From Catenulispora acidiphila DSM 44928 (GTDB taxonomy: Bacteria; Actinomycetota; Actinomycetes; Streptomycetales; Catenulisporaceae), in the NCBI RefSeq assembly GCF_000024025.1, contig NC_013131.1, positions 6,138,001 through 6,202,000 on the forward strand: a stretch of DNA of 64,000 nt, read 5' to 3'. The stretch's first letter is position 1. The number at the start of each line of letters is the position of its first letter. Of this stretch, positions 1 through 7,547 are shown in pieces. The notes beneath the pieces were generated by a model that did no database searches, had not been told where the DNA came from, and saw only the letters and a list, made by a program, of their open reading frames with translations. A program made the translations under genes and the position numbers.

Positions 1-20
1 AGGAACAGCAGCGGCGCGCT

Positions 21-38
21 CATACCGACCACGGTATG
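21..38. promoter_or_regulatory. inverted repeat, possible operator
   Basis: CATACC and GGTATG form perfect 6-bp arms around a 6-bp centre. The size would suit a dimeric repressor. It lies about 190 bp upstream of the first gene, and the gene it would control may lie outside the window. Confidence 0.3.
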
Positions 39-184
39 TCAGTGTCCTCAGAATGCCAGGGGGTGCGGGGGATCACGCCACCGTACGCCCTCGTACGCCA
101 CGGCAGTCAGACCCCTGCTCTAGCGTGGGGTACGTCCCGGCGGGTGGCTCGCGGAGTAGCCTGAGGGCCAGTTATCTATCGCCG

Positions 185-211
185 TCAGTCAGCTCAGTCA
201 GCTCAGTCAGC
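185..211. repeat. three perfect 9-bp direct repeats
   Basis: TCAGTCAGC occurs three times head to tail immediately upstream of the ribosome binding site (GAGAGGA, about 217-223) of the first gene. It may be a slippage product or a binding array. Confidence 0.6.
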
Positions 212-230
212 TTCACGAGAGGAACGTCGC

Positions 231-1235
231 GTGCCGCAGAAGGCGAAGCCGGCGGGTGCGGAGGGCGCCTCGATCGAGGCGTGGACCGAGCGCGTCATCA
301 CCGAGCGGGAGGTCAGCAAGGCGCGGGCGCGGCAGCTGCGCTGGGTCGCCGGGGAGCTGGCGCTGGTGCGCAACCACGAGGAGTTCCCGTTCCGGGACGC
401 CTCGAGCGCCGCCGATCTGCTGCAGCCCGGGGCGATAAGCGCCTACCTCGATCTCGCCGCGCGCGGTGAGCTGCGGCGGCGGGCCAAGGCCGGCGACGCC
501 CGCGCGACCAACGCCTCCATGCGCATCCGGGCCGACTGCCTGAAGATCCTCGGCGAGCACGCCGGGGTGCTGGTCGCCGTCGCCGACCGGCCCGGGCTGC
601 CGGAGCTGCGCGAGACCGTGGACGGACCGTCGCGCTCCCAGTTGCGCGACTTCCTCGCCAGCCGCGCCGAGCACGTCGGCGCCCCGGCGGCGCGGGTCCG
701 GCTGTTCGCGCTGATCGGCGTGGAGCTGGACACCGGCGCACGCGTGGGGGAACTCGCGGCGCTGACCCTGGCCGACCTCGCCGACGATCTCAGCACCCTG
801 CGCATCGTCCGCCGCCCGCAGGCCCGCACCGTCAGCGAAGCGGTGCACGACACCGTCAAGCTCTCCGACGGCAGCCGCGCGGCCCTGCGAGCCTGGCTCG
901 AGGTACGCGAGACGCTCGTCGAGCCGCTGCACGGAAACGCCAAGGCCCTGTGGGTCTCGGTCATGCCCAACCACGCCGGGCGCCTCAACGTCGAGGGCGA
1001 GGCGATCCGCCGCCCCCCGGGCATGCCCCTGATGCCGCGCGGCATGCAGCGCGCCTACACCCGCGCGGTCGTGGAGGCGAACATGAACCTGGCCGGCTCC
1101 CCCGGCTGGATCCCGCTGCCGGTCCGCTTCGAGCAGCTGCGGCGGGCGGTCACCGAACGCCAGCGGCGCGACCAGGATCAGGACCACCAGACCGGGGACA
1201 CCGACCGCACCGACACCACCGACATCGCAGGCTGA
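231..1235 (+). CDS. tyrosine-recombinase-like protein, probably catalytically incomplete
   Basis: 334 residues from a GTG preceded by GAGAGGA. The N-terminal half resembles a helical core-binding domain. The centre has the integrase box I context (TGARVGEL, with the conserved Arg), followed by a beta-hairpin region with a Lys (TVKLSDGSRAALRAWL) as in phage-integrase catalytic domains. Where family members show the HxxR box there is only LPVRFEQLRRAV, and the protein then ends in a polar Asp/Thr/Gln tail with no box containing the nucleophilic tyrosine. It is therefore probably a DNA-binding or structural derivative, not an active recombinase. No tRNA or att-like repeat flanks it. An active enzyme truncated by mutation is the alternative. 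Confidence 0.6.
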   Translation: MPQKAKPAGAEGASIEAWTERVITEREVSKARARQLRWVAGELALVRNHEEFPFRDASSAADLLQPGAISAYLDLAARGELRRRAKAGDARATNASMRIRADCLKILGEHAGVLVAVADRPGLPELRETVDGPSRSQLRDFLASRAEHVGAPAARVRLFALIGVELDTGARVGELAALTLADLADDLSTLRIVRRPQARTVSEAVHDTVKLSDGSRAALRAWLEVRETLVEPLHGNAKALWVSVMPNHAGRLNVEGEAIRRPPGMPLMPRGMQRAYTRAVVEANMNLAGSPGWIPLPVRFEQLRRAVTERQRRDQDQDHQTGDTDRTDTTDIAG

Positions 1236-1256
1236 CAACCTCCCACCCACAAAACT

Positions 1257-1290
1257 GCGGCGGCCCGTGGAGAAATCCACGGACCGCCGC
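1257..1290. terminator. stem-loop terminator
   Basis: A 14-bp stem with one mismatch (GCGGCGGCCCGTGG against CCACGGACCGCCGC) encloses the loop AGAAAT just after the integrase-like gene. It lies between convergent genes and may serve both. There is no clear T-run. Confidence 0.65.
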
Positions 1291-1324
1291 TCCCCTATGT
1301 ACTAACGCATGTCCTAACGCAGGA

Positions 1325-1343
1325 TTCAGCAGCCGCTGCTGAA
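1325..1343. repeat. 19-bp palindrome beside a direct repeat
   Basis: TTCAGCAGC and GCTGCTGAA are perfect 9-bp arms around one base. Just before it CTAACGCA occurs twice, at 1302-1309 and 1314-1321. The site lies just past the 3' end of the minus-strand membrane gene and could terminate it. Confidence 0.4.
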
Positions 1344-1365
1344 GGTACCCCGTGCGCTGATGACG

Positions 1366-2445
1366 TTACTGCTGCGGCGGCTGCTGGCCGGGCATGTAAC
1401 CGGGCTGCACGGCCTGCGTCGGCTGGTTGGCCGCCGGGTCGTTGTAGCCGCCCCACTGCTGGCCGCCCTGCTGGGGCGGCTGCGGGTTGCCCCACTGCTG
1501 CTGCCCCGGCTGCTGGTCCTGGGCCCGCGGCGGCTGCTGCTGGCCCTGCTGCCCCTGCTGCTGGCCCCAGCCGGCCTGCTGGCCCTGCTGCGGCTGGCCG
1601 TAGCCCTGCTGCCCCGGCTGGCCGTAGCCGGCCTGCTGGCCGTAGCCCGGCTGCTGGTAGCCGCCCTGGCCGAAGCCCGCGGCCGAGCCCGCGGCGGTGG
1701 CGCCGGCCTGGTTGATCGACAGCTGCGCCAGGACCGCGAACACCACCGCGATCAGCGCGGCGGCCAGCGCGACGTACGCGCCGATGCCCAGGCCGATCGA
1801 GTACTTGGTGCCGGGCGGCAGGCCCTCGTTCAGGATCTGCTTCTTGGCGTCGGAGGCCTTGCCGTTGAAGTACAGCGCGCCGATGACGGCGAACACGAAC
1901 GCCCCGCCGCTGCCGCCGACCGCGATCCAGCCGGACAGCGGGGTCTTCATCGTGAACACCATGACCACGCCGGCGATCGCCACGACCGCGGCGATCAGCA
2001 GGAGCCAGCCCCAGATCGGGGTGACGCCGCTGTCGCCGGTGTCGGCGCCCTTGACCGAGGTGGAGGCCGAGCCGATCCCGTTGATCGTGCTGGTGACGCT
2101 CCGGCCCTCGGCGGTGATCTTCACGCTGGCCCAGGCCAGGAAGACCATGATCGCGGCGACCGCGGCCAGGGCCCCGGTGGCGTAGAAGCCCCAGACCTTG
2201 CCCCACACCGTGGGGCTCGCGCCGGCGCCGGTGCCGCCGCTGTAGGAGGAGGAGGCACTCCCGTACTGCTGCTGGGCCGGCTGCGCCTGCCCGTACTGGG
2301 GCTGCTGCTGCTGCGCGCCCCCCCATTGCCCGCCCTGCTGCTGCGCGGGCTGCGGCTGACCCCAGCCCTGCTGTTGCGGCTGTCCGGGCTGCTGTCCCCA
2401 TCCCCCTGGCTGCTGGGGGTAGTTCTGATTCGGCTGCTGCGTCAT
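1366..2445 (-). CDS. Gln/Pro/Gly-rich membrane protein of unknown function
   Basis: 359 residues from the ATG at 2445. This start was chosen because a TACCGT hexamer sits exactly 7 nt upstream; a GTG at 2454 would overlap that hexamer. The first ~75 residues are a Gln/Pro/Gly/Trp tract with GWGQPQ- and QQ-type repeats. Then come about four membrane segments (GFYATGALAAVAAIMVFLAW; WGWLLLIAAVVAIAGVVMVF; a GGAFVFAVIGALYF segment; YVALAAALIAVVFAVLAQL). The last ~110 residues are again QQPGYGQ-type repeats. Such tails are common on actinobacterial membrane proteins that interact through disordered termini. No function can be assigned. Confidence 0.75.
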   Translation of the reverse strand: MTQQPNQNYPQQPGGWGQQPGQPQQQGWGQPQPAQQQGGQWGGAQQQQPQYGQAQPAQQQYGSASSSYSGGTGAGASPTVWGKVWGFYATGALAAVAAIMVFLAWASVKITAEGRSVTSTINGIGSASTSVKGADTGDSGVTPIWGWLLLIAAVVAIAGVVMVFTMKTPLSGWIAVGGSGGAFVFAVIGALYFNGKASDAKKQILNEGLPPGTKYSIGLGIGAYVALAAALIAVVFAVLAQLSINQAGATAAGSAAGFGQGGYQQPGYGQQAGYGQPGQQGYGQPQQGQQAGWGQQQGQQGQQQPPRAQDQQPGQQQWGNPQPPQQGGQQWGGYNDPAANQPTQAVQPGYMPGQQPPQQ

Positions 2446-2452
2446 GGGCAGC

Positions 2453-2458
2453 ACGGTA
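2453..2458 (-). promoter_or_regulatory. -10 hexamer of a leaderless promoter
   Basis: TACCGT on the minus strand lies 7 nt before the ATG at 2445, so transcription should begin at or next to the start codon. No Shine-Dalgarno sequence is present. Confidence 0.4.
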
Positions 2459-2580
2459 CATGGTCCGCCGATGTACTGATAAGACGATCGGCGACCCGAC
2501 GTCGGAAGGCCCCGATTCGTCCCGGTCTGGGAATGCCGGGTTCGCGCTCGGGGCCCGCCGTTTTACGTATGCGCTTGTAC

Positions 2581-2628
2581 GGTGCCTGTCATCGCGCCTG
2601 TACTGGGCGGCCGAGGCCGCCCGGCACC
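2581..2628. terminator. stem-loop downstream of the acyl-CoA dehydrogenase gene
   Basis: GGGCGG and CCGCCC enclose CCGAGG, and an outer GGTGCC/GGCACC pair extends the structure. It follows the minus-strand gene that ends at 2675. No strong T-run is visible. Confidence 0.4.
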
Positions 2629-2674
2629 GCGGACGATCACAGTCTCATCACAGCACCAGACTGATCACACTTCA

Positions 2675-3823
2675 TCACGGACGAGTGAGGTTCCTACTGA
2701 TAACGAGACGCTGCACCTGATTGGTTCCCTCGACGATCTGCAGCACCTTCGCCTCGCGCATGTAGCGCTCGACGGGGAAGTCGGCGGTGTATCCGTACCC
2801 GCCGAAGACCTGCACCGCGTCCGTGGTCACCTTCATCGCCATATCCGTACAGAACAGCTTGGCCATGGCGGCCTCGGTCCCGTACGGCAGCCCCGCGTCC
2901 CGGCGCCGCGCCGCCGCCAGGTACGCCGCGCGCCCGACCGCCACCGCCGTGGCCATGTCGGCGAGCATGAAGCCCACGCCCTGGAACTCGGCGATCGCGT
3001 GCCCGAACTGGCGCCGGGAGGTGGCGTACTCCACCGCCGCGTCCAGCGCCGCCTGCGCGACCCCGACCGCGCACGCCGCGATTCCCAGCCGCCCGGCCTC
3101 CAGCGCGGACAGCGCGATGGAGAAGCCCTGGCCCTCCGCGCCGAGCAGCCGGTCGGCCGGAACCCGAGCGCCGTCCAGCAGCACCTGCGCCGTCACCGAC
3201 CCGCGCATGCCCATCTTCTTCTCGGGCTTGCCGAAGCCCAGGCCCGGCGTGCCGTTCTCGGCCAGCAGGGCGCTGATTCCCTTGGCGCCGTCGTCGGAGG
3301 TGCGCACCATCAGGGTGTAGAAGTCGGCCTGGCCGGAGTGCGTGATCCACGCTTTCGTGCCGGTGACCGCGTATTCGTCCCCTGAGCGCACCGCGCGGGT
3401 CGTCAGCGCCGCGGCGTCGGACCCGGACTGCGGCTCGGACAGGCAGTACGCCCCGAGCTGGTCCCCGCCGAGCATACCCGGCAGCCACTTCGCCTTCTGC
3501 TCGGCCGATCCATAGTTCGCCAGGCCGTAGCAGGCCAGCGAGTGCACTGAGACGCCCAGTCCGATGGTAAGCCAAGTACGCGCCAGCTCCTCGACCACCT
3601 GGAGGTAGACCTCGTAGGGCTGACCGCCGCCCCCGTACTCCTCGTCGTAGGGCAGGCCCAGCAGACCGGCCTGGCCGAGGGTCCGGAACACCTCGCGGGG
3701 GAAGCGCTCGGCGGCCTCGTACTCGGCCGCGCGCGGCGCCAGCTCCTTGGCGCAAAGATCCTGAACCAGCCCAAATAGGGCACGCGACTCATCGCTGGGG
3801 AGAGTCCGCTCGACGGCGACCAT
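2675..3823 (-). CDS. acyl-CoA dehydrogenase
   Basis: 382 residues, the usual length of the flavin-dependent acyl-CoA dehydrogenase family, which introduces an alpha,beta double bond into acyl-CoA and passes electrons to ETF. Seen here: the YCLSEPQSGSD motif of the middle domain, KAWITHSG, the RRQFG helix of the C-terminal domain, and the VFGGYGYTADFPVERYMRE and IVEGTNQVQR signatures. In short-chain and branched-chain members the latter region carries the Glu base and FAD contacts. The ATG at 3823 shares one base with the stop of the upstream peptidase gene (TGATG), so translation is probably coupled. Substrate chain length cannot be read from sequence. Confidence 0.92.
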   Translation of the reverse strand: MVAVERTLPSDESRALFGLVQDLCAKELAPRAAEYEAAERFPREVFRTLGQAGLLGLPYDEEYGGGGQPYEVYLQVVEELARTWLTIGLGVSVHSLACYGLANYGSAEQKAKWLPGMLGGDQLGAYCLSEPQSGSDAAALTTRAVRSGDEYAVTGTKAWITHSGQADFYTLMVRTSDDGAKGISALLAENGTPGLGFGKPEKKMGMRGSVTAQVLLDGARVPADRLLGAEGQGFSIALSALEAGRLGIAACAVGVAQAALDAAVEYATSRRQFGHAIAEFQGVGFMLADMATAVAVGRAAYLAAARRRDAGLPYGTEAAMAKLFCTDMAMKVTTDAVQVFGGYGYTADFPVERYMREAKVLQIVEGTNQVQRLVISRNLTRP

Positions 3824-4941
3824 CAGAGGTCCACCACCACGAGCTCGCGGGTGGTCAGGTTGAGGCGCTCGCCGCCGTCTTGGGTGCACACCGCGATGTC
3901 CTCGATGCGCGCGCCGTGCTTGCCCGCGAGGTAGATGCCGGGCTCGATGGAGAAGGCCATGCCGGGCTCCAGCGGACGCGCGGAACCGGAGACGATGTAC
4001 GGCTCCTCGTGCGTCTCCAGGCCGATGCCGTGGCCGGTGCGGTGGATGAACTGCTCGCCGTAGCCGGCGGCGGTGATCAGGTCGCGGCCGACGGCGTCCA
4101 ACTCCTCGGCGGTGATGCCGGGGCGGATGGCGTCGCACTGCGCCTTCTGCGCGGCCAGCAGGACCGCGAAGTATTCGGCGTACTCCGCCGAGGGCGCGCC
4201 GAGGCTGTAGTCGCGCGTGGAGTCCGAGCAGTAGCCGTCGGGCATGGCTCCGCCGATGTCGACGACGACCTGGTCCCCGGCCTGGATCACGCGGTCGGAG
4301 AGCTCGTGGTGCGGGGAGGCGCCGTTCGGGCCGGAGCCGACGATCACGAAGTCGACCGTGACGTGCCCGGCGGCCAGGATCGCGTCGGCGATGTCCTGCC
4401 CGACCTCGCGCTCGGTGCGCCCGGGCCGCAGCCACTCGGGCACCCGGCGGTGCACGGAGTCGATGGCGGCCGCCGCCGCACGCAGGGACTCCACCTCCGC
4501 CGCGGTCTTGCGCATGCGCAGGTCGCCCAGCACCTCGCCGGCCAGTGCCTGCTCGGCGTCCGGCAGCACGCGCCGGAAGTTCAGGACCTTCTCGGCCCAC
4601 ATGTGGTTGTCCAGCCCGACGGTCCGTGCCGAGCCCGGCAGCCGCGAGGCCACCAGCGCGTAGGGATCGTCGGTCTCGGCCCAGGCCAGGATGTCCAGCC
4701 CGAGGCCGCCCAGGGGCGAGGCCTCGGCGGCGGGCTTCTCCAGGGCCGGGACGACCATCAGGGGGTCGCCGCTCGCGGGCAGAACCAGACAGGTCAGCCG
4801 CTCCAGCGGCAGCGCCTCGTAGCCGGTCAGGTAGCGCAGGTCGGCACCAGGGCTGATCAGGAGGGCGTCCATACCGGCCTCGGCGGCAGCCTTTTGGGCG
4901 CGGGCCAGGCGGTCGGTCAGATCATGTGTGTGGTGTGTCAC
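3823..4941 (-). CDS. M24 family Xaa-Pro aminopeptidase-like metallopeptidase
   Basis: 372 residues. An N-terminal creatinase/prolidase-like domain is followed by the pita-bread catalytic domain. All five metal ligands of the family are recognisable: Asp228 in VVVDIGG, Asp240 in YCSDSTRD, His in RTGHGIGL, Glu in SIEPGIY and Glu in ARIEDIAV. The family cleaves N-terminal residues preceding proline or dipeptides with C-terminal proline, using two metal ions. I chose the GTG at 4941 because TATCCT lies 7 nt before it (leaderless). An in-frame ATG at 4974 would add 11 residues but lies upstream of that promoter. The gene is coupled to the following acyl-CoA dehydrogenase; the metabolic link is unclear. 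Confidence 0.9.
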   Translation of the reverse strand: MTHHTHDLTDRLARAQKAAAEAGMDALLISPGADLRYLTGYEALPLERLTCLVLPASGDPLMVVPALEKPAAEASPLGGLGLDILAWAETDDPYALVASRLPGSARTVGLDNHMWAEKVLNFRRVLPDAEQALAGEVLGDLRMRKTAAEVESLRAAAAAIDSVHRRVPEWLRPGRTEREVGQDIADAILAAGHVTVDFVIVGSGPNGASPHHELSDRVIQAGDQVVVDIGGAMPDGYCSDSTRDYSLGAPSAEYAEYFAVLLAAQKAQCDAIRPGITAEELDAVGRDLITAAGYGEQFIHRTGHGIGLETHEEPYIVSGSARPLEPGMAFSIEPGIYLAGKHGARIEDIAVCTQDGGERLNLTTRELVVVDL

Positions 4942-4988
4942 GAGGGTCAGGATAGTGGCCGCGCGGAGATCCATCGATGCGGCAGGAA

Positions 4989-5447
4989 TCACCCGATGTC
5001 CGGCGTGCTGCCCACCGAAGCGCGCCGGCGCACCACACGCCACAGCGGCACCGCCGTAACGGCCACGAACAGGCCGAACAGCGACATCGGCAGCAGACCG
5101 ACCGGCGCCCAGAAGAGGCCGGGGTCGGCGCGGATGGCGGACCCGTTGTAGTACCAGTTCGACGCCAGGTCGAGGGTCATGATCGCGACGCCGAGCGGGA
5201 CGACCGCCGGCCGGGCTCGCAGCGCGAGGCACACCGCGAGCGAGTCCCACAGGACCAGCGAATAGTAGAGCACCTGGGAGGGCCACCGGACCCCGTCGTA
5301 GGTGTGCACGCCGCCGCCGGCGATCTGCGCGACGTGCGAGCCGGCGCCTTCCAGGAAGCCGGCGGCGTACCCCGCGAGCGCCACCTTCGCCCAGGTCGGC
5401 ACGCCGATCCAGCGAGCCGGCAGCCGGCGCCGTATGCCAGTTTCCAC
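4989..5447 (-). CDS. small integral membrane protein, function unknown
   Basis: About 152 residues from a GTG at 5447. Four hydrophobic segments are visible: VALAGYAAGFLEGAGSHVAQ, VLYYSLVLWDSLAVCLAL, AVVPLGVAIMTLDLASNWYY and VGLLPMSLFGLFVAVTAVPL. A short basic C-terminus follows (RVVRRRAS). Reading frame and codon bias support it as a gene. The start is uncertain because no good ribosome binding site is seen and the frame stays open upstream. No family recognised. It lies 47 bp upstream of the peptidase gene on the same strand. Confidence 0.6.
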   Translation of the reverse strand: METGIRRRLPARWIGVPTWAKVALAGYAAGFLEGAGSHVAQIAGGGVHTYDGVRWPSQVLYYSLVLWDSLAVCLALRARPAVVPLGVAIMTLDLASNWYYNGSAIRADPGLFWAPVGLLPMSLFGLFVAVTAVPLWRVVRRRASVGSTPDIG

Positions 5448-5510
5448 CGCGTCAGCTTCGCATCCCGCTCCACCGCGACAGGTCCCCACCCCGGGACTAC
5501 CGTGAGCCTC

Positions 5511-5894
5511 ATGAGCGCGAAAGCCGCCGCGATCGGCATCGTCGTCGCGGACCTGTCCGTGTCCGTCGCCTTCTACGAGCACTTCGGCCTCGTCTTCAGC
5601 GACCCCGAACACGGCCACACCGAGGCCGGCCTCGGCGGAGCCCTGCGCCTGATGCTGGACACCGAGGAGTCGATCCAGAACTTCACCTCGGCCTGGACCC
5701 GGCCGTTCGGCAGCCCGCGCACCACCGTGTGTTTCCAGTTCGAGACGGCGCACGACGTCGACGCGAAATTCGCCGAGCTGATGGAGGCCGGCTACCACGG
5801 TCTGCGCGGGCCCTGGGACGCCCCTTGGGGGCAGCGCTACGCCTCGGTGATCGATCCCGACGGCAGCGGTGTGGACCTTTTCGCTCTGATTTAG
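5511..5894 (+). CDS. VOC (glyoxalase/bleomycin-resistance fold) protein
   Basis: 127 residues with the paired beta-alpha-beta-beta-beta modules of the vicinal oxygen chelate superfamily: AIGIVVADLSVSVAFYEHFGLVF at the N-terminus and RYASVIDPDGSGVDLFAL at the C-terminus. Members bind a metal or small ligand, and range from lyases and dioxygenases to drug-binding proteins. The specific role cannot be told. The ATG at 5511 lies 7 nt after TACCGT, consistent with a leaderless message. A GTG at 5502 is the alternative start. The gene is divergent from the membrane protein and upstream of the sugar operon but separated from it by that operon's own promoter. Confidence 0.8.
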   Translation: MSAKAAAIGIVVADLSVSVAFYEHFGLVFSDPEHGHTEAGLGGALRLMLDTEESIQNFTSAWTRPFGSPRTTVCFQFETAHDVDAKFAELMEAGYHGLRGPWDAPWGQRYASVIDPDGSGVDLFALI

Positions 5895-5939
5895 GGTCCC
5901 CTCCAGGGTCCCCCGAAGCAACGAATCGGTTACGGAACC

Positions 5940-5968
5940 TTGACGCCCACCGCCGCACGGAGCACCCT
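5940..5968 (+). promoter_or_regulatory. candidate promoter of the sugar-uptake operon
   Basis: TTGACG (5940-5945), a 17-nt spacer and CACCCT (5963-5968) would start transcription near 5975, just upstream of the two operators. The -10 match is only moderate. Confidence 0.4.
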
Positions 5969-5981
5969 CTGAGCAATCCCA

Positions 5982-6028
5982 TGAGAGCGCTCTCACGCCT
6001 CGCGCACAATCGGATGAGAGCGCTCTCA
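5982..6028. promoter_or_regulatory. two LacI-family operators
   Basis: The perfect palindrome TGAGAGCGCTCTCA occurs at 5982-5995 and again at 6015-6028. The sites are 33 bp apart, about three helical turns, so bound dimers would lie on one face of the DNA. The sequence differs at two symmetric positions from the TGGGAGCGCTCCCA site known for CebR, the cellobiose-responsive LacI protein of Streptomyces. The likely ligand is the LacI protein encoded at the end of this operon (10837-11856). Confidence 0.85.
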
Positions 6029-6086
6029 CTCCATCGCACCTCACTCCGTGGCCGCCGCGCGCGGTCCACTTCAGGAGGCATTAACA

Positions 6087-7403
6087 ATGCTCAGGGCACG
6101 GAAGCGTTCTGCCGCGGCAATCGCCCTGCTCGTCTCCGGCGCGATGCTCGCGTCCGGGTGCAGCAGCAGCAAGTCGTCCTCGTCAAGCACCAAGACCACC
6201 ACCGACAGCGGCCAGCAGATCACGCTGAAGGTCGGCCTGTTCGGGACGTTCGGCTTCAAGGAGGCCGGACTTTACGACCAGTACATGAAGCTGCACCCGA
6301 ACATCAAGATCGTCGAAGACAGCGTCGAGGACGAGGGCCAGTACTACACCTCGCTGCAGACCCACCTGTCGGCCGGCAGCGGCCTGGACGACATCCAGGG
6401 CATCGAGGTCGGCCGCATCGCCGACGTCGACCAGAACCTCTCCAGCAAGTTCGTCGACCTGAACTCCCTGGGCGCGGCGAGCCTGAAGAGCAACTTCTAC
6501 CCGGCGAAGTGGTCCGCCGCGACCACCTCCGACGGCAAGGTCATGGCGCTGGGCACGGACTACGGACCGCTGGCCATCTGCTACCGCACCGACCTGTTCA
6601 AGGCCGCGGGCCTGCCGACCGACAGCGCCGGTGTCAGCGCGCTGTGGCCGGACTGGAACAGCTACGTCCAGACCGGGCTGAAGTACAAGGCGAAGGCTCC
6701 GGCCAACCAGGCCTGGACCGACACCGCCGGCGGTACGTTCAACGCGATCGTCGGACAGTCGGCGAACCAGTACTACGACAGCTCCGGCAAGGAGATCGCG
6801 GACACCAACCCGGCCGTGCAGAACGCCTGGAACATCGCGATGCAGCTGTCCACCCAGGGTCTGACCGCGAAGCTGAGCCAGTTCACGCCGGCCTGGAACC
6901 AGGCCTTCACCACCGGCTCGTTCGCCACGATCGCGTGCCCGGCGTGGATGACCGGCTACATCAAGAGCGAGGCCGGGGCGATGACCGGCGACTGGGGCGT
7001 GGCCAAGATCCCCGGCGGCACCGGCGACTGGGGCGGGTCCTACCTGGCCATCCCCAAGGCTTCCAAGCACCAGAAGGAGGCCTACGACCTGATCAACTGG
7101 CTGACCAACCCGGACCAGCAGAAGACCATGTTCACCAGCCAGGGCCACTTCCCGTCCTCGCAGACGGCGGCCCAGGACCCGTCCATCGCCTCGCACACCG
7201 ACCCCTACTTCGGCGACTCGCCGCTGGGTCAGATCTACGCCGCCTCCGCGGCCACGATCCCGCAGGCCGTGCTCGGCGCCAAGGACGGGACGATCAAGGA
7301 CACCTTCTCCAAGGCGATCACCCGCGTGGAGGCCCAGGGCCAGGCGCCGCAAGCCTCGTGGACGAAGGCCTTGTCCGACATCAAGGCCGCTACCAGCGGC
7401 TGA
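6087..7403 (+). CDS. ABC transporter sugar-binding lipoprotein (family 1)
   Basis: 438 residues. An N-terminal signal with basic RARKR, a hydrophobic stretch and the lipobox LASG-Cys25 marks it as a lipoprotein. A Ser/Lys/Thr-rich linker follows, then a family 1 extracellular solute-binding fold. It should capture an oligosaccharide outside the membrane and deliver it to the two permeases downstream. The ATG at 6087 is preceded at 8 nt by a perfect AGGAGG (6073-6078), which decides the start. Gene order matches the cebEFG-bglC group of actinomycetes, suggesting a beta-glucoside such as cellobiose. The sugar itself cannot be read from sequence. No ATPase gene is present, so a shared MsiK-like ATPase encoded elsewhere is likely. 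Confidence 0.92.
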   Translation: MLRARKRSAAAIALLVSGAMLASGCSSSKSSSSSTKTTTDSGQQITLKVGLFGTFGFKEAGLYDQYMKLHPNIKIVEDSVEDEGQYYTSLQTHLSAGSGLDDIQGIEVGRIADVDQNLSSKFVDLNSLGAASLKSNFYPAKWSAATTSDGKVMALGTDYGPLAICYRTDLFKAAGLPTDSAGVSALWPDWNSYVQTGLKYKAKAPANQAWTDTAGGTFNAIVGQSANQYYDSSGKEIADTNPAVQNAWNIAMQLSTQGLTAKLSQFTPAWNQAFTTGSFATIACPAWMTGYIKSEAGAMTGDWGVAKIPGGTGDWGGSYLAIPKASKHQKEAYDLINWLTNPDQQKTMFTSQGHFPSSQTAAQDPSIASHTDPYFGDSPLGQIYAASAATIPQAVLGAKDGTIKDTFSKAITRVEAQGQAPQASWTKALSDIKAATSG

Positions 7404-7421
7404 TCGATCACCCGGTGGCAG

Positions 7422-7460
7422 CCGGCGGTCCGTCCTCGGGGCGTGAGGACGGACCGCCGG
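7422..7460 (+). terminator. intra-operon stem-loop (attenuator or mRNA stabiliser)
   Basis: Perfect 16-bp arms at 7422-7437 and 7445-7460 enclose a 7-nt loop, without a T-run. It sits between the binding-protein gene and the first permease gene. Such elements commonly keep binding-protein mRNA more abundant than permease mRNA. Confidence 0.7.
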
Positions 7461-7547
7461 GTGCCCATTCTCCTCCCGATCAAGGCCGCGCCCGCCGGCG
7501 CGCCCCCTTCCAGCAGCGAACCCGTACGCGAATGACGAGGACGAAGC

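Noticed and set aside
4600-5286. N-terminal extensions of the dehydrogenase, peptidase and membrane-protein frames into upstream genes
   Set aside because: The extensions overlap conserved coding sequence of neighbours. Internal starts at 3823, 4941 and 5447 fit gene boundaries.
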